Part shown: positions 46,148 to 55,253 of the stretch, in pieces | How the letters are laid out: every line of letters starts with the position of its first letter | How positions within the stretch are numbered: the first letter of the stretch is position 1 | NCBI RefSeq assembly: GCF_025665335.1 | Contig: NZ_CP106869.1 | Coordinates: 2,320,501 to 2,384,500, forward strand | Reading direction: 5' to 3' | DNA: 64,000 nucleotides | From: Xanthomonas sp. AM6 | GTDB taxonomy: Bacteria; Pseudomonadota; Gammaproteobacteria; Xanthomonadales; Xanthomonadaceae | The notes under the pieces: generated by a model | Seen by the model: the letters and a program-made list of their open reading frames with translations, nothing else | Told to the model about the DNA's origin: nothing | Database searches by the model: none | Position numbers and translations under genes: made by a program

Positions 46148-47493
46148 GAGGTGGCCACCACGATCCAGAGTGCGAGGGCTTCGATGACGGTGCCGGTGGC
46201 GAGCGCGGCCAGCAGCAGTTTCCACTGCTGCACGGGCACGCTGCCCATGGTCTCGCCGGTGCGGCCGTTCACCGCGATGTAGTGCAGCATGCCGCCGTTG
46301 CGGCCGGGCTGGTGGTACGAATACAGCCACACCGGCAGGTACATCGACACCCAGCGCGTGCCGTGGACTTCGAGCCGCTCCTGTTCCCAGCGCACGCCGC
46401 GGTCGTAGCGGTCGACCGATTCCGCGACCTGGGCGCGGGCGATCGACAGCAGTTGGTCCTCCAGCCGCGGCCGCAGGTGCTCGACGTCGCGGTTGCGCTT
46501 TTCCGAGGTGAACCCCGCCAGGTACGACGCGTTCCACTGCACCGCGTTCTTGGTGTCGAACGGCAGGATGGTGTTGATGATGTTGTTGGTGTTGACCCGG
46601 GCATCCAGGTTGCCGCGTTCGGAGGACGATTCCAGCGGCAGGTCGTCCACGGTGAAATCCACGTGCCGCTCCACCTGGTAGACGTCGGCGTCGTAGTAGG
46701 TCTTCTTGTTCTTGTCGGTGCCGCGCGTGTACTCGCGGGTCTTGATCTCGCCCTTGCCGGCCACGCTGGCGCTGACGTTGCCGTCGACGATCATGTAGGG
46801 CAGGTAGACGCCGGTGACGTTCTCGGGCGTGAACTGGTCCTTGAACGCCTTCAATGCGAACAGGCGGCGCTTGTCCACGAACTGGCGAATGCGCGCGACC
46901 GCTTCGTCCTTGTCGATGTGGAACGGCAGGACCGCATCGGGGACCGCGCCGTTGGCGACCTGTTCGTTGACCCCGAACACATGGCGGCACCAGTGGCAGC
47001 GTGCGGTCATCGTGCTCTCGGTATTGATCGTGACCTCGGCGCCGCAGCCGGTGCACTTGAAGCTCATCAGGCTGGCGGTGTCGGCCTCGATGTCGCGCGC
47101 GCCCGAGGCGATGACGGTGCCACGCAGCTCGCCGATGCCGGCGCCGAACCCGAACACTTCCTCGACCCGCGCGCCGTGCCATTCGTTACGGCAGTACTGG
47201 CAGACCAGCAGGTCGGTGCCGAGCCTGGGGCGGATGTCGGTGGCGCCGCATTTCGGGCAGCGGTTGAGGCCGTCGCGGAGCTCGGCGGCGGCGGTGTCGA
47301 TGGCCGGCGGATCGGGCGCCTGCAGTTCGTCGCGGATCGGGCCGGGCAGGGTGGCCGGGTCCATCGGGAAGCTGCCTGGCAAAGGCGGCACGTCCTGCGG
47401 CGATCCCGGCCCGGTTGGCGCCGCCGCCGGCAGCGGCGGCGGCAGCGGCGAAGCGGATGCCGGCAACGGCGGCGGGGTTCTGGAGTCGGACAT
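46144..47493 (-). CDS. Zinc-ribbon membrane protein (TFIIB-type zinc ribbon annotation)
   Basis: 449 residues. Pro-rich N-terminus (about 1–70). First zinc ribbon CPKCGATDIRPRLG with CQYCRNEW, second CTGCGAEV with CHWCRHVF. A large beta-rich domain follows (about 165–400, with VYLPYMIVDGNVSAS, YYDADVYQVERHVDF, RWVSMYLPVWLYSYHQ). A C-terminal membrane helix (LLAALATGTVIEALALWIVV) ends the protein. It is encoded 17 bases after the SPFH–SHOCT gene. The gene pair is widespread; its biochemical role is not established. The YLPVW(L) element recalls proteins that act at membranes with SPFH scaffolds. Confidence 0.8.
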   Translation of the reverse strand: MSDSRTPPPLPASASPLPPPLPAAAPTGPGSPQDVPPLPGSFPMDPATLPGPIRDELQAPDPPAIDTAAAELRDGLNRCPKCGATDIRPRLGTDLLVCQYCRNEWHGARVEEVFGFGAGIGELRGTVIASGARDIEADTASLMSFKCTGCGAEVTINTESTMTARCHWCRHVFGVNEQVANGAVPDAVLPFHIDKDEAVARIRQFVDKRRLFALKAFKDQFTPENVTGVYLPYMIVDGNVSASVAGKGEIKTREYTRGTDKNKKTYYDADVYQVERHVDFTVDDLPLESSSERGNLDARVNTNNIINTILPFDTKNAVQWNASYLAGFTSEKRNRDVEHLRPRLEDQLLSIARAQVAESVDRYDRGVRWEQERLEVHGTRWVSMYLPVWLYSYHQPGRNGGMLHYIAVNGRTGETMGSVPVQQWKLLLAALATGTVIEALALWIVVATS

Positions 47494-47510
47494 CCGGTAC
47501 GCCTCGCGTC

Positions 47511-48662
47511 CTACAGGCCCAGCGCCTTGGCCTTGAGCGTGTCGTAGTCGCCCTGGGTGATCAGGCCCAGGTCCAGCATTTCCTTGGCCTTCTTCAGCCG
47601 GGCGACCGGGTCGTCGGCGGCCGCGGCGGCGGGCGCGACCGGCTGCTGCAGGCCGCCGAGACCGCCGGCCATGCCGGTCGCCATGCCCAACCCCACCAGG
47701 CCCGCGGCGCCGCCGTGCTCGCCCGCCGACTGCATGCCCTGGGCGACGCTGGCCTGCAGGTTGGAGTTGCCGCGCGCGCCGGCCAGCGCGTCGGCGCGCT
47801 GCACGGTCTTGAGCAGTTCCCGCGTGTTCGCGTCGTACTCGATCGACACGATGGCGGTCTTGACGATGGCCAGGCCACGATCGGAATTCCACTGGTAGGC
47901 CTGCTCGACCGCATCGGACAGGCTCTTGGCGAAGCCGAGCGAATCCTGCTGCAGCCGGGTGATGCGGTTGCCCTTGCCCGGATCGTTCGTGTACAGGCTG
48001 AAGGCCGGCGCCAGCGACCCCACCACCTCGTTGAACAACTGGTTGGCGGCGGCGTTGTCGAGGTCGGTGAAGTCGAATACCTGGCCGGGCTGCAGGTAGC
48101 GGGCCGGCACGAAGTTCTTCACGAACAGGATCGGATCGACGATCTTCAGCGTGTAGGAGCCGCGCGTCACCGCGCCGACCTGGGTGCCGAGGAAGCCGTC
48201 GTCCCAGTAGATCTCCGATTGGGTGCCGAAGCGGTTGTCGGGGAGTTCCTTCAGCGACACGAAGAACGCGGCCTGCTGCGCGCCCGGCTGGCCGCCGAAC
48301 TTGAAGCGCTCCCAGCTCTGCCGGATCAGCGGCGTGACCAGGCCATCGCCGGCGAAGATCGACTGCGAGTTCGGATCGTCCGAACGCCATTCGTAGGCGC
48401 CCGGCTCGGCGACGAACGCGGTGACCGCGCCGTCCTGCATCAGCAGCAGCCCGTAGCCTTCGGGAACGACGATCTTCGAGCCGTTGCTGATGATGTTGGC
48501 GGAGGCGCCGGTATTGGAACCGCGCCCGGCATTGGTGCCGCGTGGCACCGCGGCGAACAGCGCCGCCGTCGCCGGCAGGCCTGCCGGCACGGTGTAGAAG
48601 TCCTTCCACTGATCGGCGAGAACGCCGCCGACCGCACCCGCCGCCGCCTGTACCAGACCCAT
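47511..48662 (-). CDS. SPFH domain protein with C-terminal SHOCT (virion core protein/YdjI-like)
   Basis: 383 residues. N-terminal SPFH/Band-7-like domain (about 50–270: GSKIVVPEGYGLLLMQDGAV, GAYEWRSDD, FFVSLKELPDNRFGTQSEI), then Gly/Ala-rich linker and SHOCT (DPVARLKKAKEMLDLGLITQ). Proteins of this type oligomerise at membranes. AGGGAG lies 5 bases before ATG 48662. It is first of a three-gene operon with the zinc-ribbon and small membrane proteins. Role unknown; membrane repair or protein quality control is a guess. Confidence 0.85.
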   Translation of the reverse strand: MGLVQAAAGAVGGVLADQWKDFYTVPAGLPATAALFAAVPRGTNAGRGSNTGASANIISNGSKIVVPEGYGLLLMQDGAVTAFVAEPGAYEWRSDDPNSQSIFAGDGLVTPLIRQSWERFKFGGQPGAQQAAFFVSLKELPDNRFGTQSEIYWDDGFLGTQVGAVTRGSYTLKIVDPILFVKNFVPARYLQPGQVFDFTDLDNAAANQLFNEVVGSLAPAFSLYTNDPGKGNRITRLQQDSLGFAKSLSDAVEQAYQWNSDRGLAIVKTAIVSIEYDANTRELLKTVQRADALAGARGNSNLQASVAQGMQSAGEHGGAAGLVGLGMATGMAGGLGGLQQPVAPAAAAADDPVARLKKAKEMLDLGLITQGDYDTLKAKALGL

Positions 48663-48811
48663 GACAACTCCCTTTGATTCTCTGTAGATGGGTACCGTAC
48701 CCATCGTGCCCGCCGGACTATATCAGCAGCGGGCAGGGCGGGAAGATGGGGGGCGTGTCCCGCCCGGCTTTCCGGTGGTTCGAAGCCCGGGGAGGGCGGC
48801 GGACGGCGGGC

Positions 48812-48839
48812 AAAAACAAAGCCCCGCGGGAGCGGGGCC
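48812..48839 (-). terminator. Intrinsic terminator of the secreted-protein gene
   Basis: Stem GCCCCGC/GCGGGGC with loop GGGA, followed on the minus strand by TTTGTTTTTG. It lies 56 bases after the stop of the gene at 48895–49170. Confidence 0.85.
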
Positions 48840-48894
48840 TTGTCCGGGTCCTACGTCGACCAGGCGCAGAGCGGCAGCCTGGCCGATGCCGGCC

Positions 48895-49170
48895 TCATGG
48901 CAGGTCGCACTTGAGTTTCGCGTCCACGTAGTAGGGCTTGGGAACATCCGGGTTCTGGCTGGTCTTCTCGAACACCACTTCGAACGAGTCCGGATTCGGC
49001 GTGCCCTTGCGTTCCTTGCATGCGTCCTGCAGCTTCTGCTTGACCGCCGCGATGCCGGCGTCGCGATTGGCGCCGTCGGCGCTGTTGGTCAGGTTGACGA
49101 CCTCGGCGAATGCCGGGCAGCTCATGCCCAGCAGGCATCCAGCGAACATGAGGGCGTGCAGCTTCTTCAT
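48895..49170 (-). CDS. Small secreted/periplasmic protein, unknown
   Basis: 91 residues with a clear Sec signal (MKKLHALMFAGCLLGMSCPAFA, cut after AFA; shown here as MKKLHALMFAGCLLGM + SCPAFA). The mature part of about 70 residues has two Cys (DACKERKGT and KLKCDLP) likely to pair. AGGAG 5 bases before ATG 49170. Mono-cistronic with its own terminator. Not recognised. Confidence 0.75.
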   Translation of the reverse strand: MKKLHALMFAGCLLGMSCPAFAEVVNLTNSADGANRDAGIAAVKQKLQDACKERKGTPNPDSFEVVFEKTSQNPDVPKPYYVDAKLKCDLP

Positions 49171-49575
49171 GGAATCTCCTTTGGTATCCGTGATCGTCCA
49201 ACGGCGCGGTCTGCGCCGCATGGAGCGTGGCGGGGCGCGGCAGACGTCGTCCGGCGCGGCGCCAGGATAGGGCGGGGTGGTTAAGGCTTCGTGCGGATGT
49301 CGCGGGCGTAGGGAATCGATGCGAAGGCATGAGGCGATGCGGCCGCGCCGTCCGGGCGCAGCCAGAACGAAACCCGGCGTGGCCCGGATTCATCCGGCGG
49401 CTAGGCGAAGGCCAGGATGTGTTTCGCCAGCACATGGTGAAACCGCCAATCGACGGACGAAGCTCAAAATAAATAAGGCATATTATTTTCGGATGACACC
49501 TTGAATTGCGTTATTGCATCAATATTGCAAGACGGCGCTTGTATTACTCACTCAGTTGATTCGTGATTATATTAA
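49171..49575. other. Gap with an AT-rich patch
   Basis: About 400 bases. 49171–49430 is GC-rich with no gene. 49460–49590 is strikingly AT-rich for this genome (AAAATAAATAAGG, TTGATTCGTGATTATATT), adjoining the broken gene at 49576. This composition suggests acquired DNA or a promoter. No tRNA, insertion-sequence end or terminal repeat is seen. Confidence 0.45.
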
Positions 49576-50539
49576 TTGGTGTTTTCACTGAGAAGGCGCG
49601 GGACCGGCGGCTTCGTGAAACATCGCCACAAGCCGGACGTCGGCATCTGTTGGGTGTGGGGCTCGACGCAGACGGTCGATGCGCTCACCAATACGATGCG
49701 CAGCACCTACCTGCTGACCGGGTCGGTGTTCGGCTCGATCCAGTTCGGTGGCGATGGATCGCTGCCTGCGTTGTCGCCGCCGCAGCCGTCGCCGGTGGCC
49801 GCCGAACTGCTGCCGCGCGTCCAGGCAGCGGACGGCAGCATCACCATTGACATCGTTCTGTCAATCCAAGCTTCTACATCACCGGCGACACGCGGACCGG
49901 AGACTACATCCCGATCGGCCGCGCATTCCCCGATTATTTCGGCGGCACCATTCCGCTGGTGCCTGCGACCATGAACGTGACCACCCTTTCCTTCACCGCC
50001 GATCCAATCGGGCAGGCGTATACGGGACAGGCGAAGATCCTGTTCGGCACGCCGGAGGATCCGCTGCCGGAGCAGGCATGGACGATCATGCAGGTCGGCA
50101 CGGTGGGCATTTCGGTCGAGCGCCTGGAAATGTGGGTGGAGGCGCGCGGCGGCCGCATCGGCGGCGGCATCGCCGGCGTGTTCTTCCTCAAGGGCGCCGG
50201 CGCCACGGCCTACGATTCCCCGCGGCTGCAGCTGAGCGCGGAACGCCCGGCGGACGGCGAGGATGCGGCCAACGGATGGTGCTTCGCCGCGAACCTGTTC
50301 CCCGGCACCTCGATCGACCTGACCCAGATGGTTGCGCGCTTCATCATGGGCGACCCGAACTACCAGTGGCCGGCGCGGCCGACGCATTGGCCGGCGCGGT
50401 GCAGGCGTGGACGCAGGCTCACCATCCGGCCAGCGACGGCGGCGGCTGGCTGTTCAACATCGTGCTGTACTCGGGCCTGGAGCAGAGCGCACGGCCGCTT
50501 TTCACCGGCGATCTCTTCTATGCGCTGCGGACGGCGTGA
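49576..50539 (+). pseudogene. Broken gene of unknown function (two frameshifts)
   Basis: A protein-like signal runs through three frames. Frame 1 to about 49861 ends DGSITIDIVLS; frame 2 from there gives NPSFYITGDTRTGDYIPIGR, FPDYFGGTIPLVPATMNV, then EQAWTIMQVGTVGISVER and FIMGDPNYQWP. After about 50375, frame 3 gives ADALAGAVQAWTQAHHPASD and GGWLFNIVLYSGLEQSARPL to TGA 50539. Joined, it would be about 320 residues, soluble and beta-rich, resembling nothing I know. Either a decayed gene or a gene with two sequencing errors. Confidence 0.6.
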
Positions 50540-50612
50540 CCGGGCGTGCGGTCGCGCCGCTCGAGCATGCCGCAGTCGCCCCCGGGCCACGCCTCGAGGC
50601 GTGGCCCGGCCA

Positions 50613-51482
50613 TCAGGCCGACGCTGCGACCTGGGCAGCGAAATCGCGGTAGGCGTGCAGCGGGCGGCCCAGGAGCGCGGTCAGGCGTTCGACGTCGCCG
50701 GGCTCGGGGATCATGCCGTCGCTGAGGAAGCGCTCGCTCATCAGGCGCATGTCGAAGGCCATCCAGCTCGGCATGAACTGGCGCAGGTTCTGCTCGAAGC
50801 CGGCGGTGTCGTCGCCGGGGTAGGCGATCGGGCGGCCGAGGACGTCGGACCAGATCGCGGCCACGTCCGCGCCGGTCAGCGTCTGCGGGCCGACCAGGTT
50901 GATCCGCTCCAGCGCCAGCGGCAGCGCCGACTGCTCGCGGCGGATCAGTTCGATGGCCGCGACCTCGCCGATGTCGCGCGTGTCGACCATCGCCAGGCCC
51001 TTGCTGCCGATCGGCATCGGGTAGATGCCGTATCCGCTGACCACGTCCTTGACCGTGTGGTCGTTGTCGATGAAGTAGGCCGGGCGCAGGATCGTGGCGT
51101 TCAGGCCCATCTGCTCGATCATGCGCTCCACGCCGTACTTGCCGGCGAAGTGCGGCACGTTGACGTACCGGTCGCTGTGGATCACCGACAGGTAGACGAA
51201 GCGCTCGATGTCGGCATCGCGGGCGAGGTTCAGCGCGATCAGCGCCTGGGTGAACTCGTCGGCCACCACCGCGTTGAGCAGGAACAGCGTGGACACGCCG
51301 GAGAAGGCGCCGCGCAGCGAATCGACGTCGAGCAGGTCGCCCTGGACGACTTCAACGCCAGCCGGCAAGTTGGCCTTGGCGGGATCGCGGACGAGGGCGC
51401 GGACGTTGGCGCCGCGCTTGGCGAGTTGTTCGACGACGTGGCGGCCGACGGTGCCGGTGGCACCGGTAACGAGAATGGTCAT
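50613..51482 (-). CDS. NmrA-like NAD(P)-binding oxidoreductase (atypical SDR)
   Basis: 289 residues. NAD(P)-binding motif VTGATGTVGRHVVEQLA at the N-terminus, then VQGDLLDVDSLRGAFSGVST, LRPAYFIDN and DTRDIGEVAA, as in NmrA/QOR2-type quinone oxidoreductases and redox sensors. It follows the MDR oxidoreductase at 51543 on the same strand with about 60 bases between, so both are probably controlled by the divergent LysR at 52582. Confidence 0.88.
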   Translation of the reverse strand: MTILVTGATGTVGRHVVEQLAKRGANVRALVRDPAKANLPAGVEVVQGDLLDVDSLRGAFSGVSTLFLLNAVVADEFTQALIALNLARDADIERFVYLSVIHSDRYVNVPHFAGKYGVERMIEQMGLNATILRPAYFIDNDHTVKDVVSGYGIYPMPIGSKGLAMVDTRDIGEVAAIELIRREQSALPLALERINLVGPQTLTGADVAAIWSDVLGRPIAYPGDDTAGFEQNLRQFMPSWMAFDMRLMSERFLSDGMIPEPGDVERLTALLGRPLHAYRDFAAQVAASA

Positions 51483-51542
51483 GAGATTTTTCCTTGGTCG
51501 ATGCGTGATGGGGTTCTGGAACTTCAGGCGGTGGCGGTGCGG

Positions 51543-52475
51543 TCAGGCCGAGAAATCCACGACCGTCTTGCCGAGTTGCGGCTGGGTCCGGTTGCGTTCG
51601 ATCGCCGCAGGCAGGTCGTCGAAACGCACGACGGCGCCGACCCTGGACTGCAGGCGTCCCTGCGCCACGTCCTCGGCGATCGCGTGCAGGCGCGCGGCAT
51701 CGGGCGTGTTCACGAACCACAGGCCGCGGCGTCCCGCCGGGGTGCTGGCCAGGATCGCCGGCGACACGGTGCTGACGATGGCGCCGTCCTCGGCGAGCAC
51801 GGACCACGAGCGGCTCAGCACCTCGCCGCCGACGTAGTCGAGCACCAGGTCGATGTCGGTCAGCGAACGCTCGAACTGCTCCTGGTCGTAGGCGACGACG
51901 TGGTCGGCGCCCAGGCTGCGCACGTAGTCGGCCTGGCTGGCCAGGGCGGTGGCGTACACCACCGCGCCGGCCTGGTGCGCGTACTGCACCGCGAACCCGC
52001 CCAGGCCGCCGGCCGCGCCGTGGATCAGGATGCGCTGCCCGGCACGCAGCGGGCCGGCGAAGTGCAGGCTCTGCCATGCCGCCACCGCGGCGACCGGCAG
52101 CGCCGCAGCTTCCACGAAACCTAGGGCGTCGGGCACCAGGCTGAGATTGGCCTCGGCGACGGCGACCAGTTCGGCGTAGGCGCCCAGCCCGCCGAGCGAC
52201 CCCATCACCCGGTCGCCCTTGCGCAGCCGGGTGACGCCCGCGCCGACCGCTTCGACGATGCCGGCCAGCTCGATGCCCAGCACGGTCGGCAGCTGCAGCG
52301 GGAATGCGTCGCGCACGTAGCCTTCGCGGACCTTCCAGTCCAGCCCGTTGACGCCGGCGGCCTGGACCCGCACCAGCACCTGGCCGGCGGCGGCGGTCGG
52401 CGCGTCGATCGACGCGATCCTGGCGGCGTCGGCACCGCCGTATTCGGTGAGAAGCAATGCACGTACGTTGTTCAT
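51543..52475 (-). CDS. NADP-dependent quinone/zinc-type MDR oxidoreductase
   Basis: 310 residues. GroES-like N-terminus (VRVQAAGVNGLDWKVREGYV, LGIELAGIVEAVGAGVTRLR), Rossmann loop IHGAAGGLGGFAVQYAHQAG, and C-terminal RFDDLPAAIERNR. No structural zinc Cys cluster, so quinone reductase-like. ATG 52475 with GAGG 5 bases upstream; the longer open frame to 52838 runs into the LysR gene and is not real. Probably reduces quinones or enones. Confidence 0.88.
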   Translation of the reverse strand: MNNVRALLLTEYGGADAARIASIDAPTAAAGQVLVRVQAAGVNGLDWKVREGYVRDAFPLQLPTVLGIELAGIVEAVGAGVTRLRKGDRVMGSLGGLGAYAELVAVAEANLSLVPDALGFVEAAALPVAAVAAWQSLHFAGPLRAGQRILIHGAAGGLGGFAVQYAHQAGAVVYATALASQADYVRSLGADHVVAYDQEQFERSLTDIDLVLDYVGGEVLSRSWSVLAEDGAIVSTVSPAILASTPAGRRGLWFVNTPDAARLHAIAEDVAQGRLQSRVGAVVRFDDLPAAIERNRTQPQLGKTVVDFSA

Positions 52476-52522
52476 AGGAACCTCTTTCGGGGTTGGGTTG
52501 CGGACGACCCAGACGATAGGTG

Positions 52523-52568
52523 GTTTCAAATTCGAAACGAAGACTCTAAAATATAGATACCTCGTATC
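52523..52568. promoter_or_regulatory. Two short inverted repeats in the LysR/oxidoreductase gap
   Basis: GTTTC-AAATTC-GAAAC at 52523–52538 (T-N11-A-like, the classic LysR site form) and GATAC-CTC-GTATC at 52556–52568, both inside the 106-base divergent gap. Likely recognition and activation sites for the LysR protein. Confidence 0.5.
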
Positions 52569-52581
52569 AAATGTGAGACAA

Positions 52582-53466
52582 ATGGATCTCAACGCGCTGG
52601 AGGACTTCCAACTGGTGGCCGCCCATGGCGGCTTCGGCAAGGCCAGCCGCGCGAGCGGCCGCTCCAAGGCCACCCTGTCGCGTCGCGTCGCCGATCTGGA
52701 AGAGGCGCTGGGCGTGCGGCTCATCGAGCGCGGCACGCATCGCCTGGAATTGACCGAAGCCGGGCAACTGTTGCTGCGCAGGACCGAAGGGCCGATGCGC
52801 GAGGTGGCCGAAGCGGCGGCGGCGGCGCGCGATGGCATCGCAATCCCGCAAGGCCGGCTCCGGATCGCGGCGCCGATCCTGTTCTCGCAGGTGGCGCTGG
52901 GGCGGATCGCCGCCCAGTTCGTGGCCGGCTACCCCGAGGTGCAGATCGACGTCGTGGCGGCGGATCGCGTCGTCGACCTGGTCGACGAACATTTCGATGC
53001 CGCCATCCGCATCAACCCGCGCAAGGACAGCAACCTGGTCGGCCGCTGCTTCGCCAGGGACAGGATGGTGCTGGCCGCGGCGCCCTCCGTGCCGATGCCG
53101 ACGGGCGCGCGCGACACGCCGTTCCGGGTGCCGGCGGCGGTGATGCCGAGCTATCGCGACGGCGACGTCTGGACCGTGCGCAACGGCCAGTTCAGCGTCG
53201 AGCCGCAGCCGGTCCTGCGCCTGTCCTCGCTGCTGATGATCCGCGATGCCATCGCCGCTGGCGCCGGCGTGGCGATGCTGCCGCAGTCCATCGCCGGCAG
53301 CCTTCTGGAGAAGGGCGAACTGGTGTCGTGGGGCATCGTCGGCGACGAAGTCGAGCTGTGGGTCCTGCACACCTCGCGGCGCCTGCAGAGTCCGAAGGTG
53401 CGGGCTTTCGTGGAGTTCATGTGCAACCAGTACCCGAGCGGCGCGTTCGCCATTCCGATGCGGTGA
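52582..53466 (+). CDS. LysR family transcriptional regulator
   Basis: 294 residues. N-terminal winged helix (LEDFQLVAAHGGFGKASRAS, SRRVADLEEALGVRLIER), then a linker helix and a substrate-binding-like effector domain (RLRIAAPILFSQVALGRIAA, DAAIRINPRKDSNLVGR). It belongs to the CrgA/PerR-like group often divergent from quinone reductases. It probably controls the two oxidoreductase genes to its left. The effector is unknown. Confidence 0.9.
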   Translation: MDLNALEDFQLVAAHGGFGKASRASGRSKATLSRRVADLEEALGVRLIERGTHRLELTEAGQLLLRRTEGPMREVAEAAAAARDGIAIPQGRLRIAAPILFSQVALGRIAAQFVAGYPEVQIDVVAADRVVDLVDEHFDAAIRINPRKDSNLVGRCFARDRMVLAAAPSVPMPTGARDTPFRVPAAVMPSYRDGDVWTVRNGQFSVEPQPVLRLSSLLMIRDAIAAGAGVAMLPQSIAGSLLEKGELVSWGIVGDEVELWVLHTSRRLQSPKVRAFVEFMCNQYPSGAFAIPMR

Positions 53467-53660
53467 ACGGAGTTGGCGGCTACGAGCCGGCTATCGACGC
53501 GGCGTAGCGGGGACTCGCGCTGGCGATCGAGGGCAGGGCCGGCGATCACTCTGGATATTGCAGCGGCGATGCTCCCGCGGGCGCCACACGCGCTCGGTGC
53601 GGCGTTCCAGCCCTGCGACACCCCCGGGACGGCGCGCGGGTGCGGGCGTGGCCAAGGGTG

Positions 53661-53680
53661 GTAAGTCGCTTGTAAGTCGC
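53661..53680 (+). promoter_or_regulatory. Direct repeat GTAAG-N6-GTAAG upstream of the mipA-like gene
   Basis: GTAAGTCGC at 53661 and again at 53672, period 11 bases. Read on the other strand this is CTTAC-N6-CTTAC, the spacing of PmrA/QseB-class OmpR-family response-regulator boxes. Lies 46 bases before ATG 53726. A second copy precedes the RND pump genes at 56880. Confidence 0.65.
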
Positions 53681-53725
53681 GGCGCCAGAGAATGGCCGCG
53701 TTCCCACCCCACAAGGCACGCTTCG

Positions 53726-54523
53726 ATGCACAAGTCCCTCGCCCTCCTCATGCTGGCGTCGCCGGCGATCGGCATGGCCCAGAACAGCACGACCGCAGAC
53801 CTGTTGCAGGAGGTCGACGACGACCGTTGGAGCATCGGCGTCGGCGCCAATGCGCGGCAGAGCACGTATGCAGGCGAGGGGACCCGCATCAGGCCGTTTC
53901 CGCTGGTGACGTTCGAAGGCGAGCGGTTCTTCTGGAACGGATTGTCGGCGGGGGTGCATGTCCTGGAGACCGACCAGATCGGCATCGACCTGATGATCGC
54001 CGGGCGGTTCGATGGATTCGACATCGCGGACCTTGGCCAGCGCGAGCTCGTCGCCAATGGACTGAACCCGGCATTGCTGGAAGACCGGGACGATGCACTC
54101 GACGCAGGCATTGCGATCCGTTGGTTCGGACGCGCCGGGCAATTGAAGCTGCGCGCCCTGGCGGATGTGACCGACACCAGCGGGGGCCAGGAAGTGACGC
54201 TGGATTATGGGTATGCGTTACAGTGGGGAAAGACGACGGTGGTGCCCGGCGCGTCGGTGACGTGGATGTCCAAGGACATCGTGCAGTACTACTACGGAAT
54301 CACCGACAAGGAAGTGGCGCGTGGCGTGGCGGCGTATGCGCCGGGTGCTGCGGTGGTGCCACAGGTCAACATCGGGTTCCAGCGCTCGTTGGGTGAGAAA
54401 TGGAAAGTGATCGGCGCCGTGAATTACCAGTTCCTGCCAAGCGAAATCACCGACAGCCCGTTGTCCGAGCCGGATACCGATGGCAGCGCGGGAGTGCGGA
54501 TCGGCATCACCCGCAGCTTCTGA
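53726..54523 (+). CDS. MipA/OmpV family outer-membrane protein
   Basis: 265 residues. Signal peptide (MHKSLALLMLASPAIGMAQ), then a beta-barrel with MipA/OmpV features: RWSIGVGANARQSTYAGEGT, IRPFPLVTFEGERFFWNGL and C-terminal VRIGITRSF ending in Phe, the outer-membrane insertion signal. The family includes MltA-interacting scaffold and porin-like proteins, often next to two-component systems. It precedes the response regulator by 13 bases and has the GTAAG repeat upstream, so it is probably induced by that system. Confidence 0.87.
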   Translation: MHKSLALLMLASPAIGMAQNSTTADLLQEVDDDRWSIGVGANARQSTYAGEGTRIRPFPLVTFEGERFFWNGLSAGVHVLETDQIGIDLMIAGRFDGFDIADLGQRELVANGLNPALLEDRDDALDAGIAIRWFGRAGQLKLRALADVTDTSGGQEVTLDYGYALQWGKTTVVPGASVTWMSKDIVQYYYGITDKEVARGVAAYAPGAAVVPQVNIGFQRSLGEKWKVIGAVNYQFLPSEITDSPLSEPDTDGSAGVRIGITRSF

Positions 54524-54536
54524 GCATGAGGTGTTC

Positions 54537-55253
54537 ATGGCGGTGACAGTCGCGTCCGACACCACCCACAACCGGGTCGCCCTGGTGGAGGACCATTTGC
54601 GCTTGGCCGGCTTGGTGACCCGAGGGTTGCAGTCGGCAGGTATCGCCGTCGATCACTATCGCAGCCTCGAGGCCACGTGCCACGCCCTGCGGGACAGGCG
54701 CTACGCGGTGGTCATCGTCGACCGCGGCTTGCCCGACGGCGACGGCCTTGAGCTGGTGCGGCGGCTGCGCGCCGGCGGGGACCAGACGCCCTGTCTGATG
54801 CTGACTGCGCGCGACGCGTTGCGTGACCGCGTAGACGGCCTGGACGCGGGCGCGGACGACTACCTGGCCAAACCCTTCGCATTGGACGAGCTTGCCGCGC
54901 GGGTGCGGGCGCTGATGCGCCGCACGCCGCAGCTGCAGCGCTCGCAGCCGGTGTTCGGCGATCTGGCCGTGGAGCCGCACCACAGCGTAATGCGCTGCGG
55001 TGGGCAGACGGCGGCGCTGTCATCCTCGGAGTTGCAGATCATCATTGCCCTGGTGCGCGCTGGCGGCCGCACAGTACGACGCGACACACTGGAACTCGCC
55101 GCGTGGGGCGTATCGGAGGCGGTCACGCCCAACGCGCTGGACGTGGCCATTCACCGCCTGCGCAAGAAACTGACGGCGCTGCGGTCGTGCGTGAGCGTGT
55201 CGAACATGCGCAGCCAGGGTTTCTCGTTGAGTATGCCGGATGCGCCTGCATAG
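54537..55253 (+). CDS. OmpR-family response regulator (QseB/PmrA-like)
   Basis: 238 residues from ATG 54537. Receiver: VALVEDHLRLAG, phospho-acceptor Asp in VVIVDRGLPDGDG, Thr/Ser in MLTARD and Lys in LAKPFALDEL. C-terminal winged helix (LSSSELQIIIALVRAGGRTV, ALDVAIHRLRKKL). It overlaps its kinase gene by 14 bases. The likely targets are the GTAAG-N6-GTAAG repeats at 53661 and 56880. Confidence 0.92.
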   Translation: MAVTVASDTTHNRVALVEDHLRLAGLVTRGLQSAGIAVDHYRSLEATCHALRDRRYAVVIVDRGLPDGDGLELVRRLRAGGDQTPCLMLTARDALRDRVDGLDAGADDYLAKPFALDELAARVRALMRRTPQLQRSQPVFGDLAVEPHHSVMRCGGQTAALSSSELQIIIALVRAGGRTVRRDTLELAAWGVSEAVTPNALDVAIHRLRKKLTALRSCVSVSNMRSQGFSLSMPDAPA

